Part shown: positions 35,694 through 43,595 of the stretch, in pieces
Position numbering within the stretch: the stretch's first letter is position 1
Layout of the letters: every line of letters starts with the position of its first letter
From: Pedosphaera sp.
GTDB lineage: Bacteria; Verrucomicrobiota; Verrucomicrobiia; Limisphaerales; AAA164-E04
DNA length: 64,000 nt
Assembly: GCA_002690655.1 (NCBI GenBank)
Contig: NZFL01000025.1
Coordinates: 19,989-83,988, forward strand
Direction of reading: 5' to 3'
The notes under the pieces: generated by a model
Database searches by the model: none
What the model saw: only the letters and a program-made list of their open reading frames with translations
What the model was told of the DNA's origin: nothing
Position numbers and translations under genes: made by a program

Positions 35694-38522
35694 TCAGGAC
35701 TCTGAATCTGAATCGCTTGCACCTTCCTCGCGGGGCGCAAATTCAAAACCCACTTTACCTTTGTCTTCAACCACAAGAGCGGCCTCGAACGGGAAGCCTC
35801 GTTTTGAGACGAACCCCTTCAAGAAGTCAGTGCGACCTGAGTCGAGAAGCTTTTTGATTTGATCCTCTTCAACAGCTTGTTGCAGCACCACCTTGCCCGA
35901 TTTGAATTTACACGGCTTGGTGTCCCGTTGGGAATGTTCGCAAAGGTAGTCAGATTCACTCGCAAAAACATTGCCTTCACAACGAGGGCATTTACCCAAG
36001 GGGCTCTGTCCTTCGAAGCTGATTTTTTTGGCGGGTTCGTCTGATTTTTTGGAAGACTTTTTCTTAGTCTTCCTAGGTTCAAATTCAAAGGAGACACCCC
36101 CATCCTTGATCGCCAGAAAGGCATTGAAAGCACGTCCGGTTCTATTCGAGATGAATTTGTTGATAAGTTCGGTTTTGCCGTTTTCGAGCAGCTTTCGTAT
36201 TTGTGAAGGTTCTATTTCTCTCTGCAGGATGATTTTACCAGTTTTGAAGTCGCAGCTTTTGTCAGGTCCTTTGGATTTTTGGCAGACATAATGCATGCCA
36301 TGTCCATAGACATTCGCTTTGCATTTTGGACAGGCACCCAAAGATTCTTTTTCTGAAAAATCGACTTCTTCTTCATCGTTCTCTTTATCTTTGTCTTTGT
36401 CTCCAAAATCAAACTCCAGTTTGTGTTCCTCGCCCAGTTTGATGATGGCAGCGAAAGGCCAGCCTTGTTTACTGCGGAAGCCCTGGAGCGGACCCACCGA
36501 GCCTTTGGTTAAAATAGTTTCCATCTCCTCAGGTTCAAATTGACGTCCTGACAATATCTTCCAGACTGAAAAATCACATGCTGAACACTGGTAGGTTTTG
36601 TAGGTCTCTTTAACTTGGCCTGCACACTTAGGGCAAGGAGTGGTGAGCACACCGAAGTCACCAGGCACAGTATCACTGTCAAATGATTTGGCTTGCTCAA
36701 CAATTTTACGGGTCATTTCCTGGATTTCAGACATGAAAGAATCTCGATCCAGCTGCCCTTGTTCCATGAGTTTTAGTTTATGTTCCCAATCACCTGTGAG
36801 TTCTGGAGAACAAAGCTCTGGGATTTGCAATCCGCGCAAAAGAGTAATCAGGCTGAATGCCTTGGCGGTTGGCTGTAGTTCCCGCTGATTGCGAATCACA
36901 TATTTTTCGCGGATTAAATTCTCAATGATTGACGCACGCGTTGCCGGAGTCCCTAGGCCTTTTGCCCCCATGGCTTCCCTGAGCTCCTCATCATCCACCA
37001 GTTTGCCTGCACCTTCCATGGCGGAAAGCAAAGTGGCTTCTGAATAGCGGGGAGAGGGCTTTGTTTGATTTTCTTTCAGATTGAGCTCCAGTGTGGCAAC
37101 TGTTTCGCCGTTTTCAACTGGTGTCAGGTGATCTGCCTCACCGGTTGGCAGGGCTTTGCCATACACTTCAAGCCAACCTGGATTGATCAATATTTTTCCA
37201 TCCGTTTTAAAGGCCTCCTCCATCACTCGGGTGATGCGCGTTGTGATTTGATATTCCGCGGGAGGGAAAAAGACAGCAAGAAAACGGCGGACTACCATAT
37301 CATAAATCTTTTGCTCATCATCGTTCAGCTTTTTCTTGGGGCCGAGCGAAGTGGGGATGATGGCAAAGTGATCAGATATCTTGGCATTATTGAAAATACG
37401 CTTGTTGGGTTTGACCCAGCTGTTTCTCTCAATCTTTGAGGCTGAGCTCTCGTAACTGGAACCGGTAAATGCCTTCAATGTTTCCTTTACCGTTCCCAGA
37501 TAATCTTCCGGAAGGGCGCGCGAATCTGTCCTCGGATAGGTCAGCATTTTATGGCGCTCGTACAAAGCCTGAGCCAATTGCAGTGTACGTCCAGCTGGTA
37601 ATCCGAATCGAGAATTGGCTTCTCTTTGCAAGCTGGTTAAATCGTATAGCAGGGGGGAAAGCTGTTTGCTGGGCCTTTTCTCCTCAGTAACGGTTCCCGG
37701 CTGATTCAGGCACTTTTTCTGAATTCCCTCAGCAAGTTCTTTGGACCAAATGCGCTCTGGTCTCAGATCTGGATCACTTTCTTTGTCTTTCTTTCTGAAG
37801 CCTTCGTCAAACCAGCGGCCTTCATAATGTCCGGCTTTGGCCTGGAAATTGGCATGCAATTCCCAATAGTTTCGCTCAACGAACTTCTTAATCTTCTGTT
37901 CGCGATCTACTAGAATCGTGAGTGTTGGTGTTTGCACTCGCCCGACGGTGGTCAAGAAGAAGCCGCCCGATTTCGAGTTGAAAGCGGTCATTGCTCGTGT
38001 GCCGTTGATACCTACCAGCCAGTCGGATTCCGAGCGGCAAACAGCAGCGCATGCCAATGGAAGCATTGCTTCATCCGATCTCAGTTTTTGAAATCCATCA
38101 CGGATTGCCTGCTTAGTCATGGATTGCAGCCACAGGCGTCTGATAGTTTTTTTGGTTTTGGATTCCGTGATAATGTGGCGAAAGATCAATTCTCCCTCGC
38201 GACCTGCATCACAGCCATTGATCACTTCTTCCACATCTTTCCGCTTGATGAGGCGCTTGAGTAGCTTGAGTCTCGATTCAGTTTTGCTGATCGGTTTGAG
38301 TGCGAAGTGGTCAGGAATAACGGGCAACTGGGCGAAGGTCCATTTACCTCGTTTGACTTCGGCCTCGGGGGGAACAGTGAGTTCCAATAAATGACCTACA
38401 GCCGAGGCAACCACATACTGGTCACTCTCGAAGTAGTCATTCTTTTTATCAAAACCGCCCAAGGCACGGCTGATATCCTGAGCGACGGACGGCTTTTCTG
38501 CGATGATCAATGACTTACCCAT
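35694..38522 (-). CDS. topB: DNA topoisomerase III (type IA) with three C-terminal zinc-ribbon modules
   Basis: 942 residues. It relaxes or decatenates DNA by single-strand passage. The TOPRIM domain is at the N-terminus (SLIIAEKPSVAQDISRALGG, NGCDAGREGELIFRHI), and the active-site Tyr lies in MLTYPRTDSRALPEDYL (near 330). Other features are TTVGRVQTPTLTILVDRE, SDHFAIIPTS and ATRASIIENLI. After about residue 610 come three repeats: a zinc ribbon (CPKCAGQVKE..CSACD; CPKCKANVYG; CPRCEGNVFA) followed by a topoisomerase C-terminal repeat ending in FEF. An acidic linker (DKDKENDEEEVDFSEKE) separates the first two. TopB with several such modules occurs in Bacteroidota and PVC bacteria. It is the first gene of a topB-xer-cgeB run. 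Confidence 0.93.
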   Translation of the reverse strand: MGKSLIIAEKPSVAQDISRALGGFDKKNDYFESDQYVVASAVGHLLELTVPPEAEVKRGKWTFAQLPVIPDHFALKPISKTESRLKLLKRLIKRKDVEEVINGCDAGREGELIFRHIITESKTKKTIRRLWLQSMTKQAIRDGFQKLRSDEAMLPLACAAVCRSESDWLVGINGTRAMTAFNSKSGGFFLTTVGRVQTPTLTILVDREQKIKKFVERNYWELHANFQAKAGHYEGRWFDEGFRKKDKESDPDLRPERIWSKELAEGIQKKCLNQPGTVTEEKRPSKQLSPLLYDLTSLQREANSRFGLPAGRTLQLAQALYERHKMLTYPRTDSRALPEDYLGTVKETLKAFTGSSYESSASKIERNSWVKPNKRIFNNAKISDHFAIIPTSLGPKKKLNDDEQKIYDMVVRRFLAVFFPPAEYQITTRITRVMEEAFKTDGKILINPGWLEVYGKALPTGEADHLTPVENGETVATLELNLKENQTKPSPRYSEATLLSAMEGAGKLVDDEELREAMGAKGLGTPATRASIIENLIREKYVIRNQRELQPTAKAFSLITLLRGLQIPELCSPELTGDWEHKLKLMEQGQLDRDSFMSEIQEMTRKIVEQAKSFDSDTVPGDFGVLTTPCPKCAGQVKETYKTYQCSACDFSVWKILSGRQFEPEEMETILTKGSVGPLQGFRSKQGWPFAAIIKLGEEHKLEFDFGDKDKDKENDEEEVDFSEKESLGACPKCKANVYGHGMHYVCQKSKGPDKSCDFKTGKIILQREIEPSQIRKLLENGKTELINKFISNRTGRAFNAFLAIKDGGVSFEFEPRKTKKKSSKKSDEPAKKISFEGQSPLGKCPRCEGNVFASESDYLCEHSQRDTKPCKFKSGKVVLQQAVEEDQIKKLLDSGRTDFLKGFVSKRGFPFEAALVVEDKGKVGFEFAPREEGASDSDSES

Positions 38523-38661
38523 GAGCTATGTTCGCAACCGTTACCAACCGTTGCCCGATACTTGCAAGTGTTTTTTAGCTGAAAGCGCATTTTTCTTTTC
38601 AGGCATATTGGCTGATTCATGTGGTATTTATGGCTTGAGATTCTTCAGGAATTCACTTGCC

Positions 38662-38796
38662 ATGTGGAGCTGGAACTTCATGATTACGTGTCTGTTGCCT
38701 TCATTCGTAGAGGCTCCTTTGACTGAAATGATTACACTAATTTTTAAAACATTGATTGCCATAGGGTTTGGTTTGATCATGGTAGCCTTGCTGTGA
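38662..38796 (+). CDS. Possible small membrane protein upstream of a membrane protein gene
   Basis: The track ORF 38503-38796 overlaps the 5' end of topB. From ATG 38662 it is 44 residues, MWSWNFMITCLL followed by a strongly hydrophobic tail LIFKTLIAIGFGLIMVALL. Its TGA overlaps the next start as TGATG, which suggests translational coupling and is the main reason to list it. There is a weak AGGA about 12 nt upstream. No family recognised. Two hydrophobic segments would make it a small inner-membrane protein. Confidence 0.35.
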   Translation: MWSWNFMITCLLPSFVEAPLTEMITLIFKTLIAIGFGLIMVALL

Positions 38797-39206
38797 TGAA
38801 AACCCATTCAGGACCTTGGAATCTCATATTGTTGAAAGATCCTTTCTGGGGCATCTCCATCGCATGCTACATCATTCACAGGTTTTGGCAGGTCTTGAGT
38901 CCTGATTCTGGTTGGATGGATCGTCATTGGAATGATCTATGGATGCTTCCTTGCGCTCTCCCGTTGATACTGAGCCTCTACGGTGCATTAGGGCTGCGTG
39001 CCCATGCATTGCGGGTTACGGGGGGTGAAATCCTCTGGCACGGCCTCTTGTGGGGCTTTATGGCTGAATTCATAGGGCCTTTGCTGTTCGATCATGCGGT
39101 TTCAGATCTCTGGGATCTGCTTGCTTATGCCTTGGGTGGTTTTCTCATGTTTTTTCGCTGGCACTGCACTGAACTTAGATTTTCTTCCATTGCACTCCGG
39201 ATTTGA
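38796..39206 (+). CDS. Small polytopic membrane protein of unknown function
   Basis: 136 residues from ATG 38796. There are about four hydrophobic segments (DPFWGISIACYIIHRFW; LWMLPCALPLILSLYGALG; LWHGLLWGFMAEFIGPL; LWDLLAYALGGFLMFF). The pattern of an early HWNDLWMLP and a late AVSDLWDLLAYALGG resembles small uncharacterised membrane proteins of Bacteroidota and PVC bacteria that share an Asp-rich DLLAYALG-type motif, and loosely the VanZ-like group. I do not claim a function. It overlaps the preceding small ORF by one base and its 3' end overlaps the methyltransferase start region, so the three genes are probably coupled. Confidence 0.65.
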   Translation: MKTHSGPWNLILLKDPFWGISIACYIIHRFWQVLSPDSGWMDRHWNDLWMLPCALPLILSLYGALGLRAHALRVTGGEILWHGLLWGFMAEFIGPLLFDHAVSDLWDLLAYALGGFLMFFRWHCTELRFSSIALRI

Positions 39207-39876
39207 CAAGTTAGCTGCTTCATACCGCCTGATGGAGAGATGCCTCGCGTTCAGCAAACTTCAAGAGGCGCGCACCGCTCATCTGCACGTCTTGAAGCCT
39301 TGCTCTCAAATCCTGATGCTTGGTGAAGGGCCGGGGCGATTGTTGGAGAGGCTGATTAAAAGCATGCCTCACGCGCAGTTTGTAGTTGTCGACCAAAGTC
39401 GCCCGATGATGGAACAAGCCACGCAGGTTCTCATCGCATCAGGGTGTGATCCAGGACAATTTACCTGGTTACATGTGGATGCCCTGCATACGGATCTGGG
39501 AACGGAAACCTTCGATTTGGTGACCACTCCCTTTTTTCTGGATTGTTTCACGCAGCCACAGTTGACCTCTCTCATACCCAGAATTGCGAATGCGTGTAAG
39601 CCCGATGCCAGTTGGTTAGTGGCTGACTTCCAGGTCCCGGCAGGAAAAGGATGGCAAAAGGTTCGAGCAAGGTGGGTGCACTGGGTGATGTATCAGTTTT
39701 TTCGCAGGGTGACTTCCATCGCTGCGAACCATTGGACGGATCCAGATTGCTTTTTGAGTGCTGCAGGTTTCCACCTGTTATCCAGAAAAGAATTTAATTA
39801 TGGATTGATTCGTTCCGACTTGTGGAGGCGTGGAGATGGATCAGTGCCAGTGAGGGCAGGCTCCGCTCAGACCTGA
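39190..39876 (+). CDS. Class I SAM-dependent methyltransferase, start uncertain
   Basis: The track ORF begins at 39094, but those first residues lie over the membrane gene in another frame. The recognisable protein begins around GFDKLAASYRLMERC. TTG 39190 is my choice (228 residues) and ATG 39232 would be the first Met. Methyltransferase motifs: ILMLGEGPGRLLERL (motif I, with GEGPGR in place of DxGxG), FVVVDQSRPMMEQA (acidic residue of motif II), LHVDALHTDL, FDLVTTPFFLDCFTQPQ (motif IV) and SWLVADFQVP. The C-terminal part, WVHWVMYQFFRRVTSI, is consistent with a small-molecule or quinone-type acceptor, but the substrate is unknown. It ends the 38.6-39.9 kb unit, 3 bp before a doubtful ORF. Confidence 0.75.
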   Translation: MHSGFDKLAASYRLMERCLAFSKLQEARTAHLHVLKPCSQILMLGEGPGRLLERLIKSMPHAQFVVVDQSRPMMEQATQVLIASGCDPGQFTWLHVDALHTDLGTETFDLVTTPFFLDCFTQPQLTSLIPRIANACKPDASWLVADFQVPAGKGWQKVRARWVHWVMYQFFRRVTSIAANHWTDPDCFLSAAGFHLLSRKEFNYGLIRSDLWRRGDGSVPVRAGSAQT

Positions 39877-39879
39877 GAA

Positions 39880-40140
39880 ATGTGGGCTGAGATGGGGAAT
39901 GCCAGGCTGGAGGAGGGGAACGATAGTGAGCAGGATAAATACCTGGCAATGGGGCTGATTGAATCTTCTGTATTCGAGGGGGTTGGACATCCCTTTATCG
40001 GTGTTAAAGTTTTACTTATTATCCTTCGCGCCAAAGACTTATGGCAGTTTATGCTGCATGATAAAAATAATGAAATCCCCCGTGAGCGTATGATGGCTGA
40101 AACCAGAAAAACCTTCTGCTCAATCCCAATCTCAGAATAA
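39880..40140 (+). CDS. Doubtful 86-residue ORF after the methyltransferase
   Basis: ATG lies 3 bp after the methyltransferase stop. The product is charged with one apolar stretch (FIGVKVLLIILRAKDLWQF). The opposite strand is also open (39867-40181), but that product is poor in structure. No family recognised and no Shine-Dalgarno sequence. Its only support is the tight spacing. It fills the first part of the 686 bp interval between 39876 and 40563. Confidence 0.22.
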   Translation: MWAEMGNARLEEGNDSEQDKYLAMGLIESSVFEGVGHPFIGVKVLLIILRAKDLWQFMLHDKNNEIPRERMMAETRKTFCSIPISE

Positions 40141-40245
40141 GTAAAAATGCCTTTGAGATAGGTTTCCAATCGTTGATTCATTTCAATCGAGTATTCAGGA
40201 AAGCAGTCGATTTACATTGTGATTGATAGGCCGTGCTTTAACTCA

Positions 40246-40549
40246 TTATTTCCATAGCAACATCTCGGCTATCTGTAAAATTTCCTTCAATTTAAGGTGT
40301 CTCACATTCTTGTTCCACGGGGGACGTGTTGCGGAGTAAACATGAATCTCTGGTATATGGAGGCTCAGTAGAACAACAGGCCCTGATTTTGCAATGATCA
40401 GAATCTTGCCAGCAATATCGTCGAGTTTCCCCTCGCACCCTGACCCCACGTCGGCATCGAGCCTGAACCAAATCTTCAGTCTTCTTAACATGCGCTTTTG
40501 TTTCCTGCTATTGCAACAGGAGACAGGCGAGCACCACGAAACGGCTCAT
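40246..40549 (-). pseudogene. Possible remnant of a small secreted protein after the M32 carboxypeptidase gene
   Basis: 14 bp past the carboxypeptidase stop, ATG 40549 opens MSRFVVLACLLLQ, which looks like a signal-peptide start, and meets TAG at 40508. A second ORF in another frame starts at 40491 (MLRRLKIWFRLDADVG) and reads ILIIAKSGPVVLLSLHIP to TAA at 40246. Read-through of the first frame also stays open with several cysteines (RACCSTEPPYTRDSC). The order (hydrophobic start, then a better ORF displaced in frame) suggests a decayed gene, but chance is not excluded. Nothing else is evident in 40141-40562. Confidence 0.22.
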
Positions 40550-40562
40550 CAGGGACCTGATC

Positions 40563-42050
40563 TCAGCCCATGGAGGAAAAACGGTCTTTGAGATAGCTCC
40601 AGTGGTAGTCGGGTTGCGTTGGTTTTCCTGTCGCATTCTGCATGAGCTCAGCAGGGGGGTATTGTTTTCCAAATTGGTGCACATTCGTTCTGAGCCATCC
40701 CAAAAGGCCATGATAGTTACCGTTCTGGAGATCCCCAAGCCGGGGGCCAAGTGCTTTTTGAGCTGAGTCGTAAAGTTGTGCTGAATTGAGGTTCCCGAGG
40801 GAATAGGTAGGGAAATAGCCGAAGCCTCCCATGCTCCAGTGAATATCCTGAAGACATCCCTGCGTATCATCCGGTACCTCGATTCCGAACATGCCTTTGA
40901 ATTGTTCGTTCCAGACTCCGGGGATATCTTTCACATGGAGATCGCCGGCTATCAGTGCTTTTTCCAATTCATAGCGCAAGATGATGTGGAGATCATAGGT
41001 GACTTCATCAGCTTCCACCCGAATGAAGGAGGGGCTTACTCGATTCACTGCTTTTGTGAGTTGTTCAGGCGTAAATCGTTTAAGGGCGGGTAAATGTTCA
41101 CACGCGATGGAGTGCCAGTCATTCCAAAATGCAGGAGCTCGTCCAACTTTGTTTTCCCAAAGTCTGGATTGTGATTCATGGATGCCGAGAGAAACTGCTT
41201 CAGCCATGGGGGTGCCCGCATGTTCACTTTTGAAACCCTGCTCATAAAGTCCATGCCCAGCCTCGTGAAGAACGCTGTAGAGTGAAACCGTAAAGTCATC
41301 TGCTTCGTATCGCGTCGTCAATCGGACGTCATGAGGGCCCAGTTCAGTGCAGAAGGGGTGCGTGGTTGCGTCAATCCGTCCTGATTCGAAATCGAACTCA
41401 AGGGCTCTGGAAATAATTTCGTTGAGCTTTATCTGACCAGCAATGGGATAATCATCTTTTAAAAATGCTTCCGTAATGTCACCGGTTGTCTCGATGGCTT
41501 CAGGGAGCCAATCGACGATGGATTTCTTTAGATCTGCAAATACGGGGCTCAAGGACTCTGTAGTACAACCTGGCTCATAGACGTCCATCAAGGCATCGTA
41601 GGCGGTTTGCTCGTAGCCGTAGTAATCCGCTTTCTGGCGGGATAGATCGATGATTTGCTCCAGGTGATTGGAGAAAATCTCAAATTTATTTTCCCTTCGC
41701 GCTTCGGCCCAGGATGCCTTGGCAAGCGAGCAGGTTTTTTCAAAGCGTTCGACAAATTCTGTTGGGAGTTTGACTGATCGATCGTAGTCCTTTCGCCATT
41801 CACGGATATTGATCTGTTCGTGAGTGTTCAGATTTGCTTGATCCGATTCGCAGGCTTCGATCAGTTCCTTGACTTTTATGCCAACCAGCCTGTTGTGAGC
41901 CATGCCGCTCAGGAAAGCTTGTTGATCTGCCCTGTAATCAACACCTTTAGCCGGTAGATAGGTTTCATGATCCCAATCCAGCAACGCAATTGTGCGATTC
42001 AAATATCCGATTTCCCTGAATTGGGCTTTGAGTTTTTCGTAATCAGTCAT
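40563..42050 (-). CDS. Carboxypeptidase, M32 family (thermostable carboxypeptidase Taq type)
   Basis: 495 residues, ATG at 42050. M32 enzymes are cytoplasmic zinc metallocarboxypeptidases that trim C-terminal residues from peptides. The active-site HExxH is in SVLHEAGHGLYEQG (near 263-267), with the downstream Glu ligand in GIHESQSRLWENKVGR. The family phrases HPFCTELGPHDVRLTTRY, EADEVTYDLHIILRYELE, DIPGVWNEQFKGMFG and CLQDIHWSMGGFGYFPTYSLG are all present. Length is normal (about 500). There is no signal peptide. It is divergent from pyrE with an 81 bp shared upstream region. Confidence 0.96.
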   Translation of the reverse strand: MTDYEKLKAQFREIGYLNRTIALLDWDHETYLPAKGVDYRADQQAFLSGMAHNRLVGIKVKELIEACESDQANLNTHEQINIREWRKDYDRSVKLPTEFVERFEKTCSLAKASWAEARRENKFEIFSNHLEQIIDLSRQKADYYGYEQTAYDALMDVYEPGCTTESLSPVFADLKKSIVDWLPEAIETTGDITEAFLKDDYPIAGQIKLNEIISRALEFDFESGRIDATTHPFCTELGPHDVRLTTRYEADDFTVSLYSVLHEAGHGLYEQGFKSEHAGTPMAEAVSLGIHESQSRLWENKVGRAPAFWNDWHSIACEHLPALKRFTPEQLTKAVNRVSPSFIRVEADEVTYDLHIILRYELEKALIAGDLHVKDIPGVWNEQFKGMFGIEVPDDTQGCLQDIHWSMGGFGYFPTYSLGNLNSAQLYDSAQKALGPRLGDLQNGNYHGLLGWLRTNVHQFGKQYPPAELMQNATGKPTQPDYHWSYLKDRFSSMG

Positions 42051-42131
42051 GTAACAAAGCTAAGGTCTTATTCCAGTTGAAAGCGATTAAAAACTCGCGG
42101 CCCAGGCGCGTTTATCGGATACTCAGACCTG

Positions 42132-42698
42132 ATGACACAAGACGAAGCGTTAAAGATTTTCGAACAGACAGGGGCCCTGCTCAAGGGACATTTTATTCTT
42201 CGTAGCGGATTGCACAGTCGTGAGTTTTTTCAATGTGCTATGGCGCTTCAACAAATGCCCATTGTTGAACAACTAGGTGCAGGTCTGGCGGCTCAAATGA
42301 ATGAGCTCGGAGCAACGACTGTAGTCGCTCCTGCCATGGGGGGACTGGTCATCGGGCAGGAAGTGGCCCGTCAGCTGGGCTTGCGATATGTCTTTGTTGA
42401 AAAGGAGGGGGGGAAGTTGGTGCTTAGGCGTGGTTTTAAGATTGAGTCAGGAGAGTCAATACTGTTGATCGAAGACGTGGTAACCAAGGGGGGGCGCGTG
42501 GCCGAAACGCTGGAAATCATTCGGCAGCACAAAGGAGACGTCAAGGGGATAGGTGTCTTGGTTGATCGCTCCAATGGGTCCGTTGATTTTGGTGTGCCAT
42601 TTCACCCGCTCATCCGAATGAAGGTAGAGACTTTTCAACCGGATCAATTACCCGATGATCTTAAAGGCTCAGAGGCAATGAAGCCGGGTAGCAAGTAA
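42132..42698 (+). CDS. pyrE: Orotate phosphoribosyltransferase
   Basis: 188 residues. It joins orotate and PRPP to form OMP in pyrimidine synthesis in the cytoplasm. The N-terminal hood has GALLKGHFILRSGLHSREFF; then VVAPAMGGLVIGQEVARQLG, FVEKEGGKLVLRRGFKIESG, and the PRPP-binding signature LLIEDVVTKGGRVAETLEII (about 115-134). Length matches short OPRTases (about 180-210). No other pyr gene is adjacent. It is convergent with the rhodanese gene, across a 368 bp gap. Confidence 0.95.
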   Translation: MTQDEALKIFEQTGALLKGHFILRSGLHSREFFQCAMALQQMPIVEQLGAGLAAQMNELGATTVVAPAMGGLVIGQEVARQLGLRYVFVEKEGGKLVLRRGFKIESGESILLIEDVVTKGGRVAETLEIIRQHKGDVKGIGVLVDRSNGSVDFGVPFHPLIRMKVETFQPDQLPDDLKGSEAMKPGSK

Positions 42699-42895
42699 GA
42701 TCACAGATGGCAAACGGGATTGAGCTGTGATTTGTCAGAATATTTAAATCTCAGCCCTGCCGCAACTGCTGGACCAAGGCGCGGAGGACGCCAAGGATGT
42801 TTGATTTTTTCATGTGATGAAATTGAGCCAATATCGCAACCAGTAGTAATGAAGTGCATTATTCGGCTTTGCCTTGTTTGATGTTGAGCCTTTTT

Positions 42896-42914
42896 AGGCA
42901 TGGATTCCATGCCT
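42896..42914. other. 19 bp near-perfect palindrome in the pyrE-rhodanese gap
   Basis: AGGCATGGATTCCATGCCT is self-complementary over 9 bp on each side of one central base. It lies in the otherwise empty convergent gap 42699-43066, where I see no supported gene. A second inverted repeat, TGACAC with GTGTCA, lies nearby at about 42954-42980. There is no T run on either side, so an intrinsic terminator is unlikely. It may be a protein-binding site or chance. Confidence 0.35.
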
Positions 42915-43066
42915 GCACGAACAGCTGTCCGAATAACCCATTGAAGCACTCATGACACGATCATGAACTCAGGTGTCATCAGGTTACCAAACAAAGCCAT
43001 CAATGCTTGAGTAATCATGACAGGGCTTTGAGCTTGCCAACACTTGGCGTCAAGAGGGGGTGAGTG

Positions 43067-43522
43067 TTATTTTTTATTTTTCTCTGGTTTCCCTTTTTTG
43101 GAAGGGAGTTTTTCTTTCATCCATCCTTTGAATCCGTCATTCATATGATAAACGCGCGTAAATCCGAGATCTCTGAAAATCTCCAGGGAGCGTCCGCTGC
43201 GACCACCCGAAGCGCAATGCACGAGATACGGGGTTTTGCGATCCAGTTTTTCGAGTCGGGATTTAAAATCGCTTTCATAAAAATCCACATGCTTCGCTTT
43301 CGCAATGTGACCTGCGACGTATTCCTTTTCAGTTCGGATATCCAGAACGATCAGGTCTTTATGATTCTTGAGCAATAGCCCAGCTTTTTTGGCCTTGATT
43401 TCATGATATCCAGCTTTCAGTGGCTTGGCTTCGTTTTCTGCCGGAGATGCGATTCCAATCTGAATGGAAGAGGCAAATGCAAAGGCGGTCAGTATCCAAT
43501 ATGTAAATGAGCGTTTTTTCAT
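43067..43522 (-). CDS. Exported rhodanese-like domain protein
   Basis: 151 residues from ATG at 43522; the track start at 43636 lies inside the neighbouring gene and adds an unlikely leader. It has a signal peptide (RSFTYWILTAFAFASSIQIG), then one rhodanese domain: DLIVLDIRTEKEYVAGHI, and the active-site loop VHCASGGRSGRS with the catalytic Cys, RVYHMNDGFKGW. A very basic C-terminal tail KKGKPEKNKK follows. Rhodaneses transfer sulfane sulfur, although single-domain exported ones are often uncharacterised. It lies 73 bp downstream of the DUF1549/DUF1553 gene on the same strand. Confidence 0.88.
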   Translation of the reverse strand: MKKRSFTYWILTAFAFASSIQIGIASPAENEAKPLKAGYHEIKAKKAGLLLKNHKDLIVLDIRTEKEYVAGHIAKAKHVDFYESDFKSRLEKLDRKTPYLVHCASGGRSGRSLEIFRDLGFTRVYHMNDGFKGWMKEKLPSKKGKPEKNKK

Positions 43523-43595
43523 AGATCTAAGATGATTTTTATAGGTGAAGTAAAAGATGTAACTCCGATGCTGCGCATTCAATGTGAATGATCGA

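Noticed and set aside
39867-40181. 104-codon minus-strand ORF after the methyltransferase
   Set aside because: Overlaps the methyltransferase stop; Ser/Pro-rich product without motif or context.
42701-42949. 82-codon minus-strand ORF in the pyrE-rhodanese gap
   Set aside because: No motif, no ribosome site, passes through the palindrome; treated as noncoding.
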